DNA from: an uncultured Dokdonia sp.
Lineage (GTDB): Bacteria; Bacteroidota; Bacteroidia; Flavobacteriales; Flavobacteriaceae
Assembly (NCBI RefSeq): GCF_947492535.1
Contig: NZ_CANLNH010000005.1
Location: 248,001-312,000, forward strand
Direction of reading: 5' to 3'
DNA: 64,000 nt
Within the stretch, counting starts at the first letter, position 1. Each line of letters opens with the position of its first letter. Below are positions 17,066 to 26,652 of this stretch, in pieces. The notes below the pieces were generated by a model. It did not search any database. It was not told where the DNA came from and saw only the letters and a program-made list of their open reading frames with translations. A program made the translations under genes and the position numbers.

Positions 17066-18475
17066 ATGAAGATTATACATATAAGTGCAGAGTGCTATCC
17101 TATAGCTAAAGTTGGGGGTCTTGCAGATGTTGTAGGCGCATTACCAAAATATCAAAATAGAATAGGGCATCATGCCACTGTTTTGATGCCGTACTATGAG
17201 ACAGCTTATGTAGAAAAAGCAACCACTGTAGTTGATTTTTGCTATACCCTAGTGATGAATCAAAAAACCTATTTTGCAGAAGTACTTTCAGTACAGGACC
17301 CAGCATTAGGTTTTCCGTTATTTCTAATACGTATCGCTGACTTAACAGATCGAAAAGACGTATATGGTTATGAAGATGATGCGTTACGTTTTGTGGCTTT
17401 TCAACGGGTAGCATTACAATGGATTTTAAGTAAGGATACACTTCCTGAGGTGGTACATTGCCATGATCATCATACAGGACTTGTGCCATTTATGATGAGT
17501 CGATGTGAAGATTTTGCTACGCTTAAAAATATTCCGACGGTACTCTCGATACATAATGCACAATATCAAGGACAGTTTTCTCACGAAATGGAGAATATCT
17601 TGCCACGCTTTCGCGAAAGCGATATAGGATTACTTGACTGGGATAGCATGATTAATCCGCTGGCTGCAGCTATTAAATGTGCATGGCGCGTAAATACAGT
17701 TTCTCCTTCTTATATGGAAGAATTGAAACAGAAAGCCAACGGACTAGAATGGTTATTGAATCATGAACGTGCGAAATGTGTAGGGATCTTAAATGGTATA
17801 GATGCCGAAACATGGGATCCTGCAACAGATACTTATCTACATAAAAACTATACCATACGGACCAGACAATCTGGACGTAAAGTCAATAAAGAGGCATTGT
17901 GTGATGAGTTTGGCTTGGATGCGAGCAAGCCGCTATTTGGTTTTATAGGCCGCTTGGTGTGGGAAAAAGGCGCCGATATCTTACCAACAATTATAGACAA
18001 AGCATTACAAGAGTATGATGTGAATATTATATTATTAGGTTCAGGTTCGCCAGAAGTAGAATCTCAATTGGCCGATTTAGCCATAAAATACAAGGGCCGT
18101 TATAATGCCTATATAGGTTATGAAGAACGGATGTCTCATCAGGTATATGCAGGAGCAGACTTTTTATTAATGCCGAGTCGCGTAGAACCTTGCGGACTCA
18201 ACCAAATGTATTCGTTACGTTATGGGTGTATGCCTATTGTAAGACGTACAGGTGGACTTAAAGATACAGTCATTGATTTAGGAGAAGAAGGTGGATTTGG
18301 GATTTGTCATGATCATACTTCAGTAGAAGATGTTGTATATAGTATAGGAAGAGCGGTAACGCATTTTAAAAACCAAAAGAAGTTTAAAGAAATACAAAAG
18401 ACAATGATGCATTTAGAACACAGTTGGGAAAACTCAGCTCAAATGTATGTATCTTTATATAATCAGTTAAAATAG
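17066..18475 (+). CDS. glgA: Glycogen synthase (ADP-glucose)
   Basis: A 469-residue GT5 enzyme that extends alpha-1,4-glucan from ADP-glucose. Seen are the N-terminal KVGGLADVVGALPK loop (the family usually has KTGGL), IHNAQYQGQF, GILNGIDAETWDP and the C-terminal PSRVEPCGLNQMYSLRYG with the catalytic Glu. It is first in the operon glgA-glgC-glgB. A copy of the genomic palindrome at 17606-17621 is inside the gene and encodes RFRES, a surface-type segment near residue 183. A 260-bp AT-rich spacer precedes it. Confidence 0.95.
   Translation: MKIIHISAECYPIAKVGGLADVVGALPKYQNRIGHHATVLMPYYETAYVEKATTVVDFCYTLVMNQKTYFAEVLSVQDPALGFPLFLIRIADLTDRKDVYGYEDDALRFVAFQRVALQWILSKDTLPEVVHCHDHHTGLVPFMMSRCEDFATLKNIPTVLSIHNAQYQGQFSHEMENILPRFRESDIGLLDWDSMINPLAAAIKCAWRVNTVSPSYMEELKQKANGLEWLLNHERAKCVGILNGIDAETWDPATDTYLHKNYTIRTRQSGRKVNKEALCDEFGLDASKPLFGFIGRLVWEKGADILPTIIDKALQEYDVNIILLGSGSPEVESQLADLAIKYKGRYNAYIGYEERMSHQVYAGADFLLMPSRVEPCGLNQMYSLRYGCMPIVRRTGGLKDTVIDLGEEGGFGICHDHTSVEDVVYSIGRAVTHFKNQKKFKEIQKTMMHLEHSWENSAQMYVSLYNQLK
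17606..17621. repeat. Genomic palindrome inside glgA
   Basis: A perfect CGCTTTCGCGAAAGCG copy in the coding frame, encoding RFRES. Confidence 0.9.
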
Positions 18476-18482
18476 AATAGAA

Positions 18483-19751
18483 ATGAATAAAAAGGTATTA
18501 GCAATTATTTTAGGGGGAGGACAAGGATCAAGATTATACCCACTTACAAAAATGCGATCAAAACCAGCAGTGCCTATCGCTGGAAAATATCGTTTGGTAG
18601 ATATTCCTATATCTAATTGTATCAATTCTAATATCAAACGTATGTTTGTTTTAACCCAGTTTAATTCTGCTTCCTTAAACAAGCATATCAAGCATACCTA
18701 TCAATTTAGCTATTTTTCAAATGCCTTTGTAGATATCTTAGCAGCAGAGCAAACACCCGAAAATAAAGGCTGGTTTCAAGGTACCGCAGATGCCGTTCGT
18801 CAAAGCATGCATCACTTTAAAGGTTATGAGTCTGATTATATTCTCATTCTTTCTGGAGATCAATTATACCAAATGGACTTCAATAAAATGTTAGAAGCTC
18901 ACATAGAAGCAGATGCTAAAATTAGTATAGCATCCCTTCCTGTAAATGCTAAAGACGCTACATCCTTTGGGATTTTAAAAACAAATGAAGATCAAACCAT
19001 AGGTTCTTTTATAGAAAAACCAGATACATCATTATTACCAGAATGGAAGTCACCAGTTTCTTCAGCTATGAAGAAGCAAGGAAAACATTACTTAGCTTCT
19101 ATGGGGATTTATATCTTTAATAAAGACCTGTTAGTAGACTTATTAGAAGGTACAGATACTATGGATTTTGGGAAAGAAATTATACCACAATCTATCAACG
19201 ATCATAAAGTATTAAGTTATGCTTATGAAGGCTATTGGACAGATATAGGAAATATAGATTCGTTCTTTGAAGCCAATATTGATCTTACAGCAGATATTCC
19301 TAAATTTAATTTATTTAATAGAGATCAAAGTGTTTTAACACGCCCTCGTGTATTACCTCCCACAAAAATATCAGGAACGACTCTCGAAAAATCAATTATA
19401 GCAGAAGGAAGTATCATTCATGGAAGTCGTATTGCAAATTCTGTTATAGGAATTCGTTCAAGGGTAGGAAAAGGTACCGTGATTGAAAACTCCTATGTCA
19501 TGGGAAGTAATCGCTTTTTAGATCTAGAAGAAATTGACGCCGCACGCGCAAAAGGGACACCTCATGAAGGAATAGGAGATCGTTGTTTTATCACCAATTG
19601 TATTATTGATAAAAATGTAAAAATTGGGGATGATGTTCGTATTACTGGTGGAAAGCATTTAGAGGATGTTGAGACAGATACCTATGTAGTAAGAGATGGT
19701 ATTGTGGTTGTTAAAAACGGAGCCTTGATTCCTTCGGGAACGATTATTTAA
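18483..19751 (+). CDS. glgC: Glucose-1-phosphate adenylyltransferase
   Basis: A 422-residue ADP-glucose pyrophosphorylase, the committed step of glycogen synthesis (glucose-1-phosphate plus ATP gives ADP-glucose). The nucleotidyltransferase motif GGGQGSRLYPLT is at residues 11-22, followed by RLVDIPISNCINS, FQGTADAVRQ and a C-terminal left-handed beta-helix (GIRSRVGKGTVIENSYVMG). It starts 7 bp after glgA and ends 2 bp before glgB, so the three are almost certainly one transcript. Confidence 0.96.
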   Translation: MNKKVLAIILGGGQGSRLYPLTKMRSKPAVPIAGKYRLVDIPISNCINSNIKRMFVLTQFNSASLNKHIKHTYQFSYFSNAFVDILAAEQTPENKGWFQGTADAVRQSMHHFKGYESDYILILSGDQLYQMDFNKMLEAHIEADAKISIASLPVNAKDATSFGILKTNEDQTIGSFIEKPDTSLLPEWKSPVSSAMKKQGKHYLASMGIYIFNKDLLVDLLEGTDTMDFGKEIIPQSINDHKVLSYAYEGYWTDIGNIDSFFEANIDLTADIPKFNLFNRDQSVLTRPRVLPPTKISGTTLEKSIIAEGSIIHGSRIANSVIGIRSRVGKGTVIENSYVMGSNRFLDLEEIDAARAKGTPHEGIGDRCFITNCIIDKNVKIGDDVRITGGKHLEDVETDTYVVRDGIVVVKNGALIPSGTII

Positions 19752-19753
19752 GT

Positions 19754-21667
19754 ATGAGTAATGTACAAACCTACAGTCTGTTTACAGACTTTGATATTTC
19801 ACTTTTTAAGGCTGGAAAACACTTTCGTTTACACGAAAAAATGGGTTCGCATATCTGCACGGTAAATGGTGTAGAAGGTACCTATTTTGCAGTTTGGGCA
19901 CCTAGTGCCAATCAAGTATCGGTCATTGGAGATTTCAATCATTGGCAAGATGGCGCACATCTGTTACAAGTACGATGGGATGCAAGTGGTATCTGGGAAG
20001 GCTTTATTCCTAATGTAGGTCATAGTGATGCCTATAAATACAAGATTCATTCTAATCATAACGGGATTGTTACTGAAAAAGCAGATCCTTTTGCAAGACG
20101 TGCTGAGCATCCACCTAAAACAGCTTCGATTGTTTATAGTACTGACCATGTTTGGAAAGATACAGACTGGATGCAAAAGCGTCACAAGCATAATAGCTTA
20201 AATGCCCCTTTCTCTGTATATGAACTACATATAGGTTCGTGGAAACGAAAAGCCGAAGAAAACAATCGAAGTCTAAGCTATTCAGAACTGGCAACAGAGT
20301 TAGTAGCTTATGTAAAAGAAATGAACTTTACCCATGTAGAATTCATGCCTATTATGGAATATCCCTATGATCCAAGTTGGGGCTACCAACTCACAGGGTA
20401 TTTTGCACCTACGTCTCGTTTTGGATATCCAGAAGAACTCATGACACTCATAGATGCATTTCATCAAAACGACATTGGTGTCATTCTAGATTGGGTGCCG
20501 TCCCATTTTCCAGAAGATGCACACGGACTAGGAAACTTTGACGGTACTGCCTGTTATGAACATCCAGATCGTCGTAAAGGCTATCATCCCGATTGGAAAT
20601 CCTTGATATTTAATTATGAACGTAATGAAGTGCGTTCCTTTTTAATTAGCAATGCGTTATTCTGGTTAGATCAATATCACATAGATGGCTTACGTGTAGA
20701 TGCGGTGGCCTCTATGCTATATCTAGATTATAGTCGAGAAGAAGGAGAGTGGGAACCTAATGAGCAGGGAGGAAGAGAAAACCTAGCTGTGATTAGTTTT
20801 CTAAAAGAACTCAATCAAGAAGTATATGCCAGCTTCCCAGATGTACAAACCATCGCCGAAGAATCTACAAGCTTTCCAATGGTAAGTAAACCTGTATTTG
20901 TAGGCGGATTAGGTTTTGGTATGAAATGGATGATGGGCTGGATGCATGATACACTCTCTTATTTTAAAAGAGATACCTTATACAGAAACCATCATCATAA
21001 TGAGATTAGTTTTAGTATGACCTATGGGTTTACAGAAAATTTCATGCTTCCTTTATCACATGATGAGGTGGTGTATGGGAAACAATCTATACTAGGACGT
21101 ATGCCTGGTGATGAGTGGCAGCGTTTTGCAAATCTTAGATTATTATATACCTATATGTATACCCACCCTGGAGGGAAATTGCTGTTTATGGGAAGCGAAT
21201 TTGGACAAGGGTCTGAATGGAATTTTCAAGAACAATTAGATTGGTATGTCTTACAATATGATATCCATAAAGGTGTACAGAAAACAGTGGCAGATTTGAA
21301 TCATTTATATAGAACAGTGCCCTCATTATATGAAAAACAGTTTGAGGCAGATGGTTTTGAATGGGTCGCCCATGACGATAGTGAAAATGCAGTGTTAAGC
21401 TATATTCGTAAAGGGAATAATGCTGATACGTTGGTGATAGGAGTATTTAATATGACGCCTGTACCACGTACAACATATCGTATTGGAGTGCCCCAAAAAG
21501 GAACCTTACGAGAACTATTTAATAGTGATGCCTCTATATATGGAGGAACAGGAGATTATCATAATAAAAATCTCAAGGTTTCAAAAACTTCATGGAACGG
21601 TAAATCCCATTCCGCAGAAATTGTGGTGCCACCGCTTGGAGGAATTGTATTGGAATTAAAATCATAA
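19754..21667 (+). CDS. glgB: 1,4-alpha-glucan branching enzyme
   Basis: A 637-residue GH13 enzyme that makes alpha-1,6 branches in glycogen. A CBM48 domain (about 30-130, TYFAVWAPSANQVSVIGDFN) precedes the catalytic barrel with the nucleophile Asp in GLRVDAVASM, the acid/base Glu in TIAEESTSFP and the third Asp in LSHDEVVYGK. Its length is typical of the short (about 640-residue) branching enzymes lacking the extra N-terminal module. The stop codon of glgC is 2 bp away. A 219-bp spacer with an expanded palindrome element follows. Confidence 0.96.
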   Translation: MSNVQTYSLFTDFDISLFKAGKHFRLHEKMGSHICTVNGVEGTYFAVWAPSANQVSVIGDFNHWQDGAHLLQVRWDASGIWEGFIPNVGHSDAYKYKIHSNHNGIVTEKADPFARRAEHPPKTASIVYSTDHVWKDTDWMQKRHKHNSLNAPFSVYELHIGSWKRKAEENNRSLSYSELATELVAYVKEMNFTHVEFMPIMEYPYDPSWGYQLTGYFAPTSRFGYPEELMTLIDAFHQNDIGVILDWVPSHFPEDAHGLGNFDGTACYEHPDRRKGYHPDWKSLIFNYERNEVRSFLISNALFWLDQYHIDGLRVDAVASMLYLDYSREEGEWEPNEQGGRENLAVISFLKELNQEVYASFPDVQTIAEESTSFPMVSKPVFVGGLGFGMKWMMGWMHDTLSYFKRDTLYRNHHHNEISFSMTYGFTENFMLPLSHDEVVYGKQSILGRMPGDEWQRFANLRLLYTYMYTHPGGKLLFMGSEFGQGSEWNFQEQLDWYVLQYDIHKGVQKTVADLNHLYRTVPSLYEKQFEADGFEWVAHDDSENAVLSYIRKGNNADTLVIGVFNMTPVPRTTYRIGVPQKGTLRELFNSDASIYGGTGDYHNKNLKVSKTSWNGKSHSAEIVVPPLGGIVLELKS

Positions 21668-21689
21668 AAATAGTGTGAATAATACGTAG

Positions 21690-21757
21690 TACGCTTTAAC
21701 GCTACGCTCTCCCTTTTGGTCGTGAATCTCGCAAGCTCGATTTCGCGAAAGCGTATA
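21690..21757. repeat. Expanded palindrome-associated repeat
   Basis: ACGCTTTAACGCTACGCT, then CTCCC..GGTCGTGAA, ends in ATTTCGCGAAAGCGTATA. The same layout recurs at 48882-48970. The right arm and centre of the palindrome are intact, while the left arm is separated by about 45 bp of inserted sequence. Confidence 0.75.
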
Positions 21758-21886
21758 AAATACCTTCAAAAACAAGATAGCGACCTTATAATAACACTAC
21801 GAAAACGTTAGCGTTAATAACTTATTGCGATTAATTTTCTTCTTTTAAATAGATAGTGTTTATTTGAATTATAAAATAAAGATCCT

Positions 21887-24301
21887 ATGATCATTAATAC
21901 AGAATTACAACAAAAAGGGAATCAATTTCCTAATCAAATTATAGATTTTAATAAGGAAGTAGATACCTTATATTTTAAAACTGAAAACCTTGTTATTTTA
22001 CAATTGACAGTATTAAGAGATAGTGTAATCAGATTTCGGTATGCAACAGAAGGTGCTTTTGAAAATGATTTCTCATATGCTATAGATGAAGGGGCCAATA
22101 GAGGCTACAATCATCTGGAAGTGACAAGTGATGATCTCAACTATATTGTTACCACATCAAAACTTGTTGTTCATATAGAAAAACTAAGTCTTCAAGCAAA
22201 AATCTATGATTTAGATGGGTTTTTAATCAATGAAGACGAACTTGGTTTTCATTATGAAGAAAGCTTTGAATACGGAGGGAACATCGTTAAGATGAGTAAA
22301 AAAGCACAACATGCAGAAAGTTATTATGGATTAGGTGATAAACCAATGCATATGAACTTACGAGGAAAGCGTGTGCAAAATTGGGCTACCGATCAATATG
22401 CTTTTGGAAAAGATCAAGATCCTATTTATAAGAGTGTTCCTTTTTACATTGGATTGAATAAAAAGAAAGCTTACGGTATTTTCTTTGATAATACGTTTAG
22501 AACCTTTTTTGATTTCTGTCATGAACGTATGGATGTGACGAGTTTTTGGGCACAAGGAGGCGAGATGAATTATTATTTCATTTACGGACCTAGTATGCCC
22601 GATGTAGTAAAAAGTTATACCAATCTTACTGGCGTTCCAGAATTGCCACCTTTATGGGCATTGGGATACCAGCAATGTAAGTGGAGTTATTATCCAGAAA
22701 GTAATGTAAAAGAAATAGCAGCAAAGTTCAGAGAACTTCAAATTCCTTGTGACGGGATTTATCTGGATATTGATTATATGGATGGCTTTCGATGCTTTAC
22801 GTGGAATAAGGAGTATTTTCCTGATCCAAAACGCATGGTGAAAGAACTCGCTGATGATGGATTTAAGACCATTGTGATTATAGATCCAGGAATTAAAATA
22901 GATAAAGACTATAGCATATACAATGAAGGCGTTGAGAATGATTATTTCTGTAAACGTGCTGATGGTCCGTATATGAAAGGAAAAGTATGGCCAGGCGAAT
23001 GTAATTTTCCTGATTATACAAACCCTAAAGTGCGCACCTGGTGGGCAGGTCTCTTTAAAGAGCTGATAGGAGATATAGGTGTCAAAGGGGTTTGGAATGA
23101 TATGAATGAACCTGCAGTGATGGAAGTGCCAGGAAAAACATTTCCCCCTGATGTACGCCATGATTATGATGGCAATCCATGTAGTCACCGTAAAGCACAT
23201 AACATTTATGGAACTCAGATGGCACGTGCCACTTATGAAGGTGTAAAGAAATTTGCCTATCCTAAACGTCCATTTGTAATTACACGTTCAGCATATAGTG
23301 GGGCACAACGTTATACATCGTCTTGGACAGGAGATAATATCGCAAGTTGGGAACACTTATGGGTAGCCAATATCCAAGTGCAACGTATGTGTATTTCTGG
23401 GATGTCTTTTACAGGAACTGATATAGGTGGATTTGCAGAACAACCTACAGGAGAGTTATATGCACGATGGATTCAATTAGGTGTTTTTCATCCTTTTTGC
23501 AGAACACATTCTTCTGGACATCATGGAGATCAAGAACCTTGGGCATTTGATCCAGGTGTGACCGATATCGCACGTAAATTTATCAACTTACGCTATAGAC
23601 TATTGCCTTACTTGTATACGATGTTTTATGAGTATACTCAAAATGGGACGCCATTATTAAAACCACTTGTGTACTTTGATCAGGATGATCCGCAAACACA
23701 TTATAGAACCGATGAGTTTGTGTTTGGACACCAAATTTTAGTTTGCCCTGTATTAGAACCTAATGCTAAGGGAAGACGTATGTACATTCCAAGAGGTACT
23801 TGGTATAACTATTGGAGTAAACTTCCAGTAGAAGGAGGGAAAGAGCAATGGGTAGATGCAGATGTAGATAGCATGCCTTTATTTGTGAAAGCAGGTGCTA
23901 TTATTCCTAAATATCCAATACAGCAATATGTTGGTGAGAAAAAACTAGAACAAATTGAATTAGAGGTGTATTATGCGTTAGGGAAAAATCAATCGAATGT
24001 ATATGAAGATGCACAAGATGGATATGATTATACAAAAGAGCGTTATAGTTTTAGAACCTTTAAAATGTCAGGACGCGAGAGTGACTGGATTATACAACAA
24101 CACAAACGCGGAACCTATATTACACCCTACGATACGTATAGAATTCATCTAATTGGATTGCCATTTAAAATAAAAGATATTGAATTGGATAATACACAAG
24201 TATCGCTTGAAAGTGTACAATACGACGATAAAACGTGTTCTTTGATCGTACCTAAAGATTTTACAGAGCTTCATATCTCAGGGATTGCAGATAATTTGTA
24301 A
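21887..24301 (+). CDS. Glycoside hydrolase family 31 alpha-glucosidase
   Basis: An 804-residue GH31 enzyme: N-terminal beta-sandwich, then the catalytic barrel with nucleophile Asp in GVWNDMNEPAVME (about residue 408) and acid/base Asp in SSWTGDN, and C-terminal beta domains. There is no signal peptide, so it acts in the cytoplasm, probably on maltose or maltodextrins released from glycogen. It lies directly after the glycogen operon, with its own 219-bp spacer, and 20 bp before the M48 lipoprotein gene. Confidence 0.93.
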   Translation: MIINTELQQKGNQFPNQIIDFNKEVDTLYFKTENLVILQLTVLRDSVIRFRYATEGAFENDFSYAIDEGANRGYNHLEVTSDDLNYIVTTSKLVVHIEKLSLQAKIYDLDGFLINEDELGFHYEESFEYGGNIVKMSKKAQHAESYYGLGDKPMHMNLRGKRVQNWATDQYAFGKDQDPIYKSVPFYIGLNKKKAYGIFFDNTFRTFFDFCHERMDVTSFWAQGGEMNYYFIYGPSMPDVVKSYTNLTGVPELPPLWALGYQQCKWSYYPESNVKEIAAKFRELQIPCDGIYLDIDYMDGFRCFTWNKEYFPDPKRMVKELADDGFKTIVIIDPGIKIDKDYSIYNEGVENDYFCKRADGPYMKGKVWPGECNFPDYTNPKVRTWWAGLFKELIGDIGVKGVWNDMNEPAVMEVPGKTFPPDVRHDYDGNPCSHRKAHNIYGTQMARATYEGVKKFAYPKRPFVITRSAYSGAQRYTSSWTGDNIASWEHLWVANIQVQRMCISGMSFTGTDIGGFAEQPTGELYARWIQLGVFHPFCRTHSSGHHGDQEPWAFDPGVTDIARKFINLRYRLLPYLYTMFYEYTQNGTPLLKPLVYFDQDDPQTHYRTDEFVFGHQILVCPVLEPNAKGRRMYIPRGTWYNYWSKLPVEGGKEQWVDADVDSMPLFVKAGAIIPKYPIQQYVGEKKLEQIELEVYYALGKNQSNVYEDAQDGYDYTKERYSFRTFKMSGRESDWIIQQHKRGTYITPYDTYRIHLIGLPFKIKDIELDNTQVSLESVQYDDKTCSLIVPKDFTELHISGIADNL

Positions 24302-24321
24302 CTTTATCGTACTTAAAATCA

Positions 24322-25155
24322 ATGACCATGAAGACAAAACGATTATTCACCTTAGTATTAACTGTTGTCCTAGTATGTGCTTGTAAAACAAGCCCTTTTA
24401 CAGGAAAGAAAACCTTAAATTTTGTAAGTAACGATCAGTTGTTTCCAATGGCTTTTCAGCAATATGATCAATTTCTGTCTGAAAATAATGTAATTACTGG
24501 AACGGCCGATGCCAATATGGTAAGAAGTGTTGGAGAGAAAATAGCTGTTGCAGCAGAACGATACCTTACTTCATTAGGAGAACCAGGCTACTTAAAGGAT
24601 TATCGATGGGAGTATAATTTAGTACAAGATGATGCGGTAAATGCTTGGTGTATGCCAGGTGGTAAAATTGTAGTGTATACAGGTATTTTACCCATTACCC
24701 AAACAGAAACAGGACTGGCTATGGTAATGGGACATGAGTTAGCACATGCACTAGCAGACCATGGAGCGCAACGTATGAGTGCTGCACAATTACAACAAAT
24801 TGGAGCTGTTGGTGTCGCTGTAGGAACTGGTGTCGCTGGACAAAGTCAAGAGCAGCAAGCATCATGGATGCAAGCGTATGGTCTTGCATCACAATTAGGA
24901 GGAATGTTACCTTTTAGCCGTTCTCACGAAACACAAGCAGATGAGATTGGAATTGTGATTGCTGCCATTGCAGGATATGATCCTTATGAAGCTGCAAATT
25001 TATGGAAACGTATGAAAGCAGCAAGTGGAGGACAAGCACCGCCACAAATACTAAGTACACACCCTTCTAATGATTCTAGAATTGCAAACCTAACTGCAAA
25101 AGCACCCTTTGCTGTAAAAGAGGCAGCAAAGTTTGGCGTGACTTCGTTTAAATAA
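24322..25155 (+). CDS. M48-family zinc metalloprotease, lipoprotein
   Basis: A 277-residue protein with a lipoprotein signal (VCAC, lipidated Cys21), zinc motif HELAH at 138-142 and the third ligand Glu in SHETQADEIG (about 210). This is the LoiP/YcaL-like group of M48 peptidases that degrade damaged outer-membrane proteins. The start may be ATG 24322 or ATG 24328; both keep the signal. It sits 20 bp after GH31 and may be co-transcribed, and a strong terminator follows. Confidence 0.92.
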   Translation: MTMKTKRLFTLVLTVVLVCACKTSPFTGKKTLNFVSNDQLFPMAFQQYDQFLSENNVITGTADANMVRSVGEKIAVAAERYLTSLGEPGYLKDYRWEYNLVQDDAVNAWCMPGGKIVVYTGILPITQTETGLAMVMGHELAHALADHGAQRMSAAQLQQIGAVGVAVGTGVAGQSQEQQASWMQAYGLASQLGGMLPFSRSHETQADEIGIVIAAIAGYDPYEAANLWKRMKAASGGQAPPQILSTHPSNDSRIANLTAKAPFAVKEAAKFGVTSFK

Positions 25156-25181
25156 ATAAAATTTATCATAATATTATTCAT

Positions 25182-25217
25182 AAGAAAGCTACACAATCGT
25201 GTAGCTTTCTTATTTTA
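25182..25217 (+). terminator. Terminator after M48 gene
   Basis: A 13-bp perfect stem AAGAAAGCTACAC / GTGTAGCTTTCTT with a four-base loop, followed by ATTTT. Confidence 0.85.
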
Positions 25218-25222
25218 GTAGG

Positions 25223-26524
25223 ATGAAGACACAGTTACAGAAAGGAGACAAAAAACTTTTAAATGCTTGGGCATTTTATGATTGGGCAAATTCAGTTTAT
25301 AGTCTAGTGATCGCATCGGCTATCTTCCCTATTTTTTATGATGCTATATTCTCTGTTAAAGGACAGGAAACTGTAGCCGTTTTTGGAAAAGATTGGAAAA
25401 GTAGTTCCCTCATTTTTGGAACGACGGCGGTAGCTTTCTCAATAGTAGCTATTATATCGCCCTTACTTTCTGGAGTGGCTGATTTTTTAGGGAATAAGAA
25501 ATTCTTTTTGAAATTCTTTTGTTATTTAGGCGCTTTTAGTACGATTGGATTATACTTTTTTTATGTAGATCATATTTTTCTTGGGCTTACATTGTATCTG
25601 TTGGCATTGATAGGTTTCTGGGGAAGTCTTGTGTTTTATAATTCATACTTACCAGATATTGCGCATGTAGACCAGCATGATAGTATTAGTGCCAAAGGTT
25701 TTTCTTTAGGGTATATAGGAAGTGTCATACTTCTTATAATATGTCTTGCTATGGTAATGAGTAAAGAAGAAACAGCAGATCAAATTGAAATGATGCGATT
25801 TTCGTTTGTGCTTACAGGGATTTGGTGGATTGTCTTTAGTCAGTATACCTATACCTATTTACCTAAAGGAAATAAGAGTGATGGCGCACTATCAAAAGAT
25901 ATATTTTATCAGGGTTTTAGAGAATTGAAAGCGATATGGAAAGAAATGCAACATAAACCTCGTTTAAAAAAATATCTTATTTCTTTCTTTGTCTATAGTA
26001 TGGGGGTACAAACGGTGATGCTTGCAGCTTCCTATTTTGGAGCAGAAGAATTAGATTGGGGAACTACAGATAAAACACTAGGGCTTATTATTAGTATTTT
26101 ACTCATTCAATTAGTAGCCGTATTAGGCGCATTTTTAACCTCAAAATTATCTGCACGGATAGGAAACGTCAAAGCATTGATTGTGATTAATATTATTTGG
26201 ATTGCCATATGTGCTTGGGCATTCTTTGTCTACACACCTATACAATTTTATGTGACAGCGGGTGTTGTTGGATTGGTCATGGGTGGTGTACAAGCACTTT
26301 CAAGATCTACCTATGCTAAATTTCTGCCAGTAACAGATGATACGACTTCTTATTTTAGTTTTTATGACGTATCAGAAAAAATAGGAATTGTCTTTGGAAT
26401 GCTTATGTTTTTAGCAATGCAAGAACTTACAGGAAGTATGCGCTATTCTATTATCTTTTTAATTGTATTCTTTGGCGTGGGTGTATTATTATTAAAACGA
26501 GTCCCTAAGGAAGAAAAAAAGTAA
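25223..26524 (+). CDS. UMF1-family major facilitator transporter
   Basis: A 433-residue inner-membrane protein with about 12 predicted transmembrane segments. The N-terminal LNAWAFYDWANSVYSLVI is the hallmark of the UMF1 / Atg22-like branch of MFS transporters, and GGVQALSRSTYAKFLP is the matching cytoplasmic loop signature. Substrates of the bacterial members are not established; the yeast homologue exports amino acids from the vacuole. It starts only 6 bp after the terminator T run and is followed by an extended palindrome. Confidence 0.88.
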   Translation: MKTQLQKGDKKLLNAWAFYDWANSVYSLVIASAIFPIFYDAIFSVKGQETVAVFGKDWKSSSLIFGTTAVAFSIVAIISPLLSGVADFLGNKKFFLKFFCYLGAFSTIGLYFFYVDHIFLGLTLYLLALIGFWGSLVFYNSYLPDIAHVDQHDSISAKGFSLGYIGSVILLIICLAMVMSKEETADQIEMMRFSFVLTGIWWIVFSQYTYTYLPKGNKSDGALSKDIFYQGFRELKAIWKEMQHKPRLKKYLISFFVYSMGVQTVMLAASYFGAEELDWGTTDKTLGLIISILLIQLVAVLGAFLTSKLSARIGNVKALIVINIIWIAICAWAFFVYTPIQFYVTAGVVGLVMGGVQALSRSTYAKFLPVTDDTTSYFSFYDVSEKIGIVFGMLMFLAMQELTGSMRYSIIFLIVFFGVGVLLLKRVPKEEKK

Positions 26525-26537
26525 TGTTTTTTCAGTG

Positions 26538-26557
26538 TACGCTTTCGCGAAAGCGTA
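26538..26557. repeat. Genomic palindrome TACGCTTTCGCGAAAGCGTA
   Basis: A perfect 20-bp palindrome 13 bp after the UMF1 stop codon. Confidence 0.9.
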
Positions 26558-26615
26558 TACAAAGAATCACCTAATATTATAGTATTTTAATAAAAATAGA
26601 GTAGAATATTTTACT

Positions 26616-26623
26616 TATGTTTG
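26616..26623 (+). promoter_or_regulatory. Bacteroidota -7 promoter element TATGTTTG
   Basis: Matches TAnnTTTG 30 bp before the lipoprotein start codon at 26653. The same block, with AGAGTAGAATATTTTACTT in front, occurs before the paralogous gene at 27692. Confidence 0.6.
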
Positions 26624-26652
26624 CGTTTCCAAGTTTACAAAACTATACAAGA

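Noticed and set aside
22652-23200. Long minus-strand frame inside the GH31 gene (182 codons)
   Set aside because: Antisense to a clearly conserved catalytic domain; a shadow frame.
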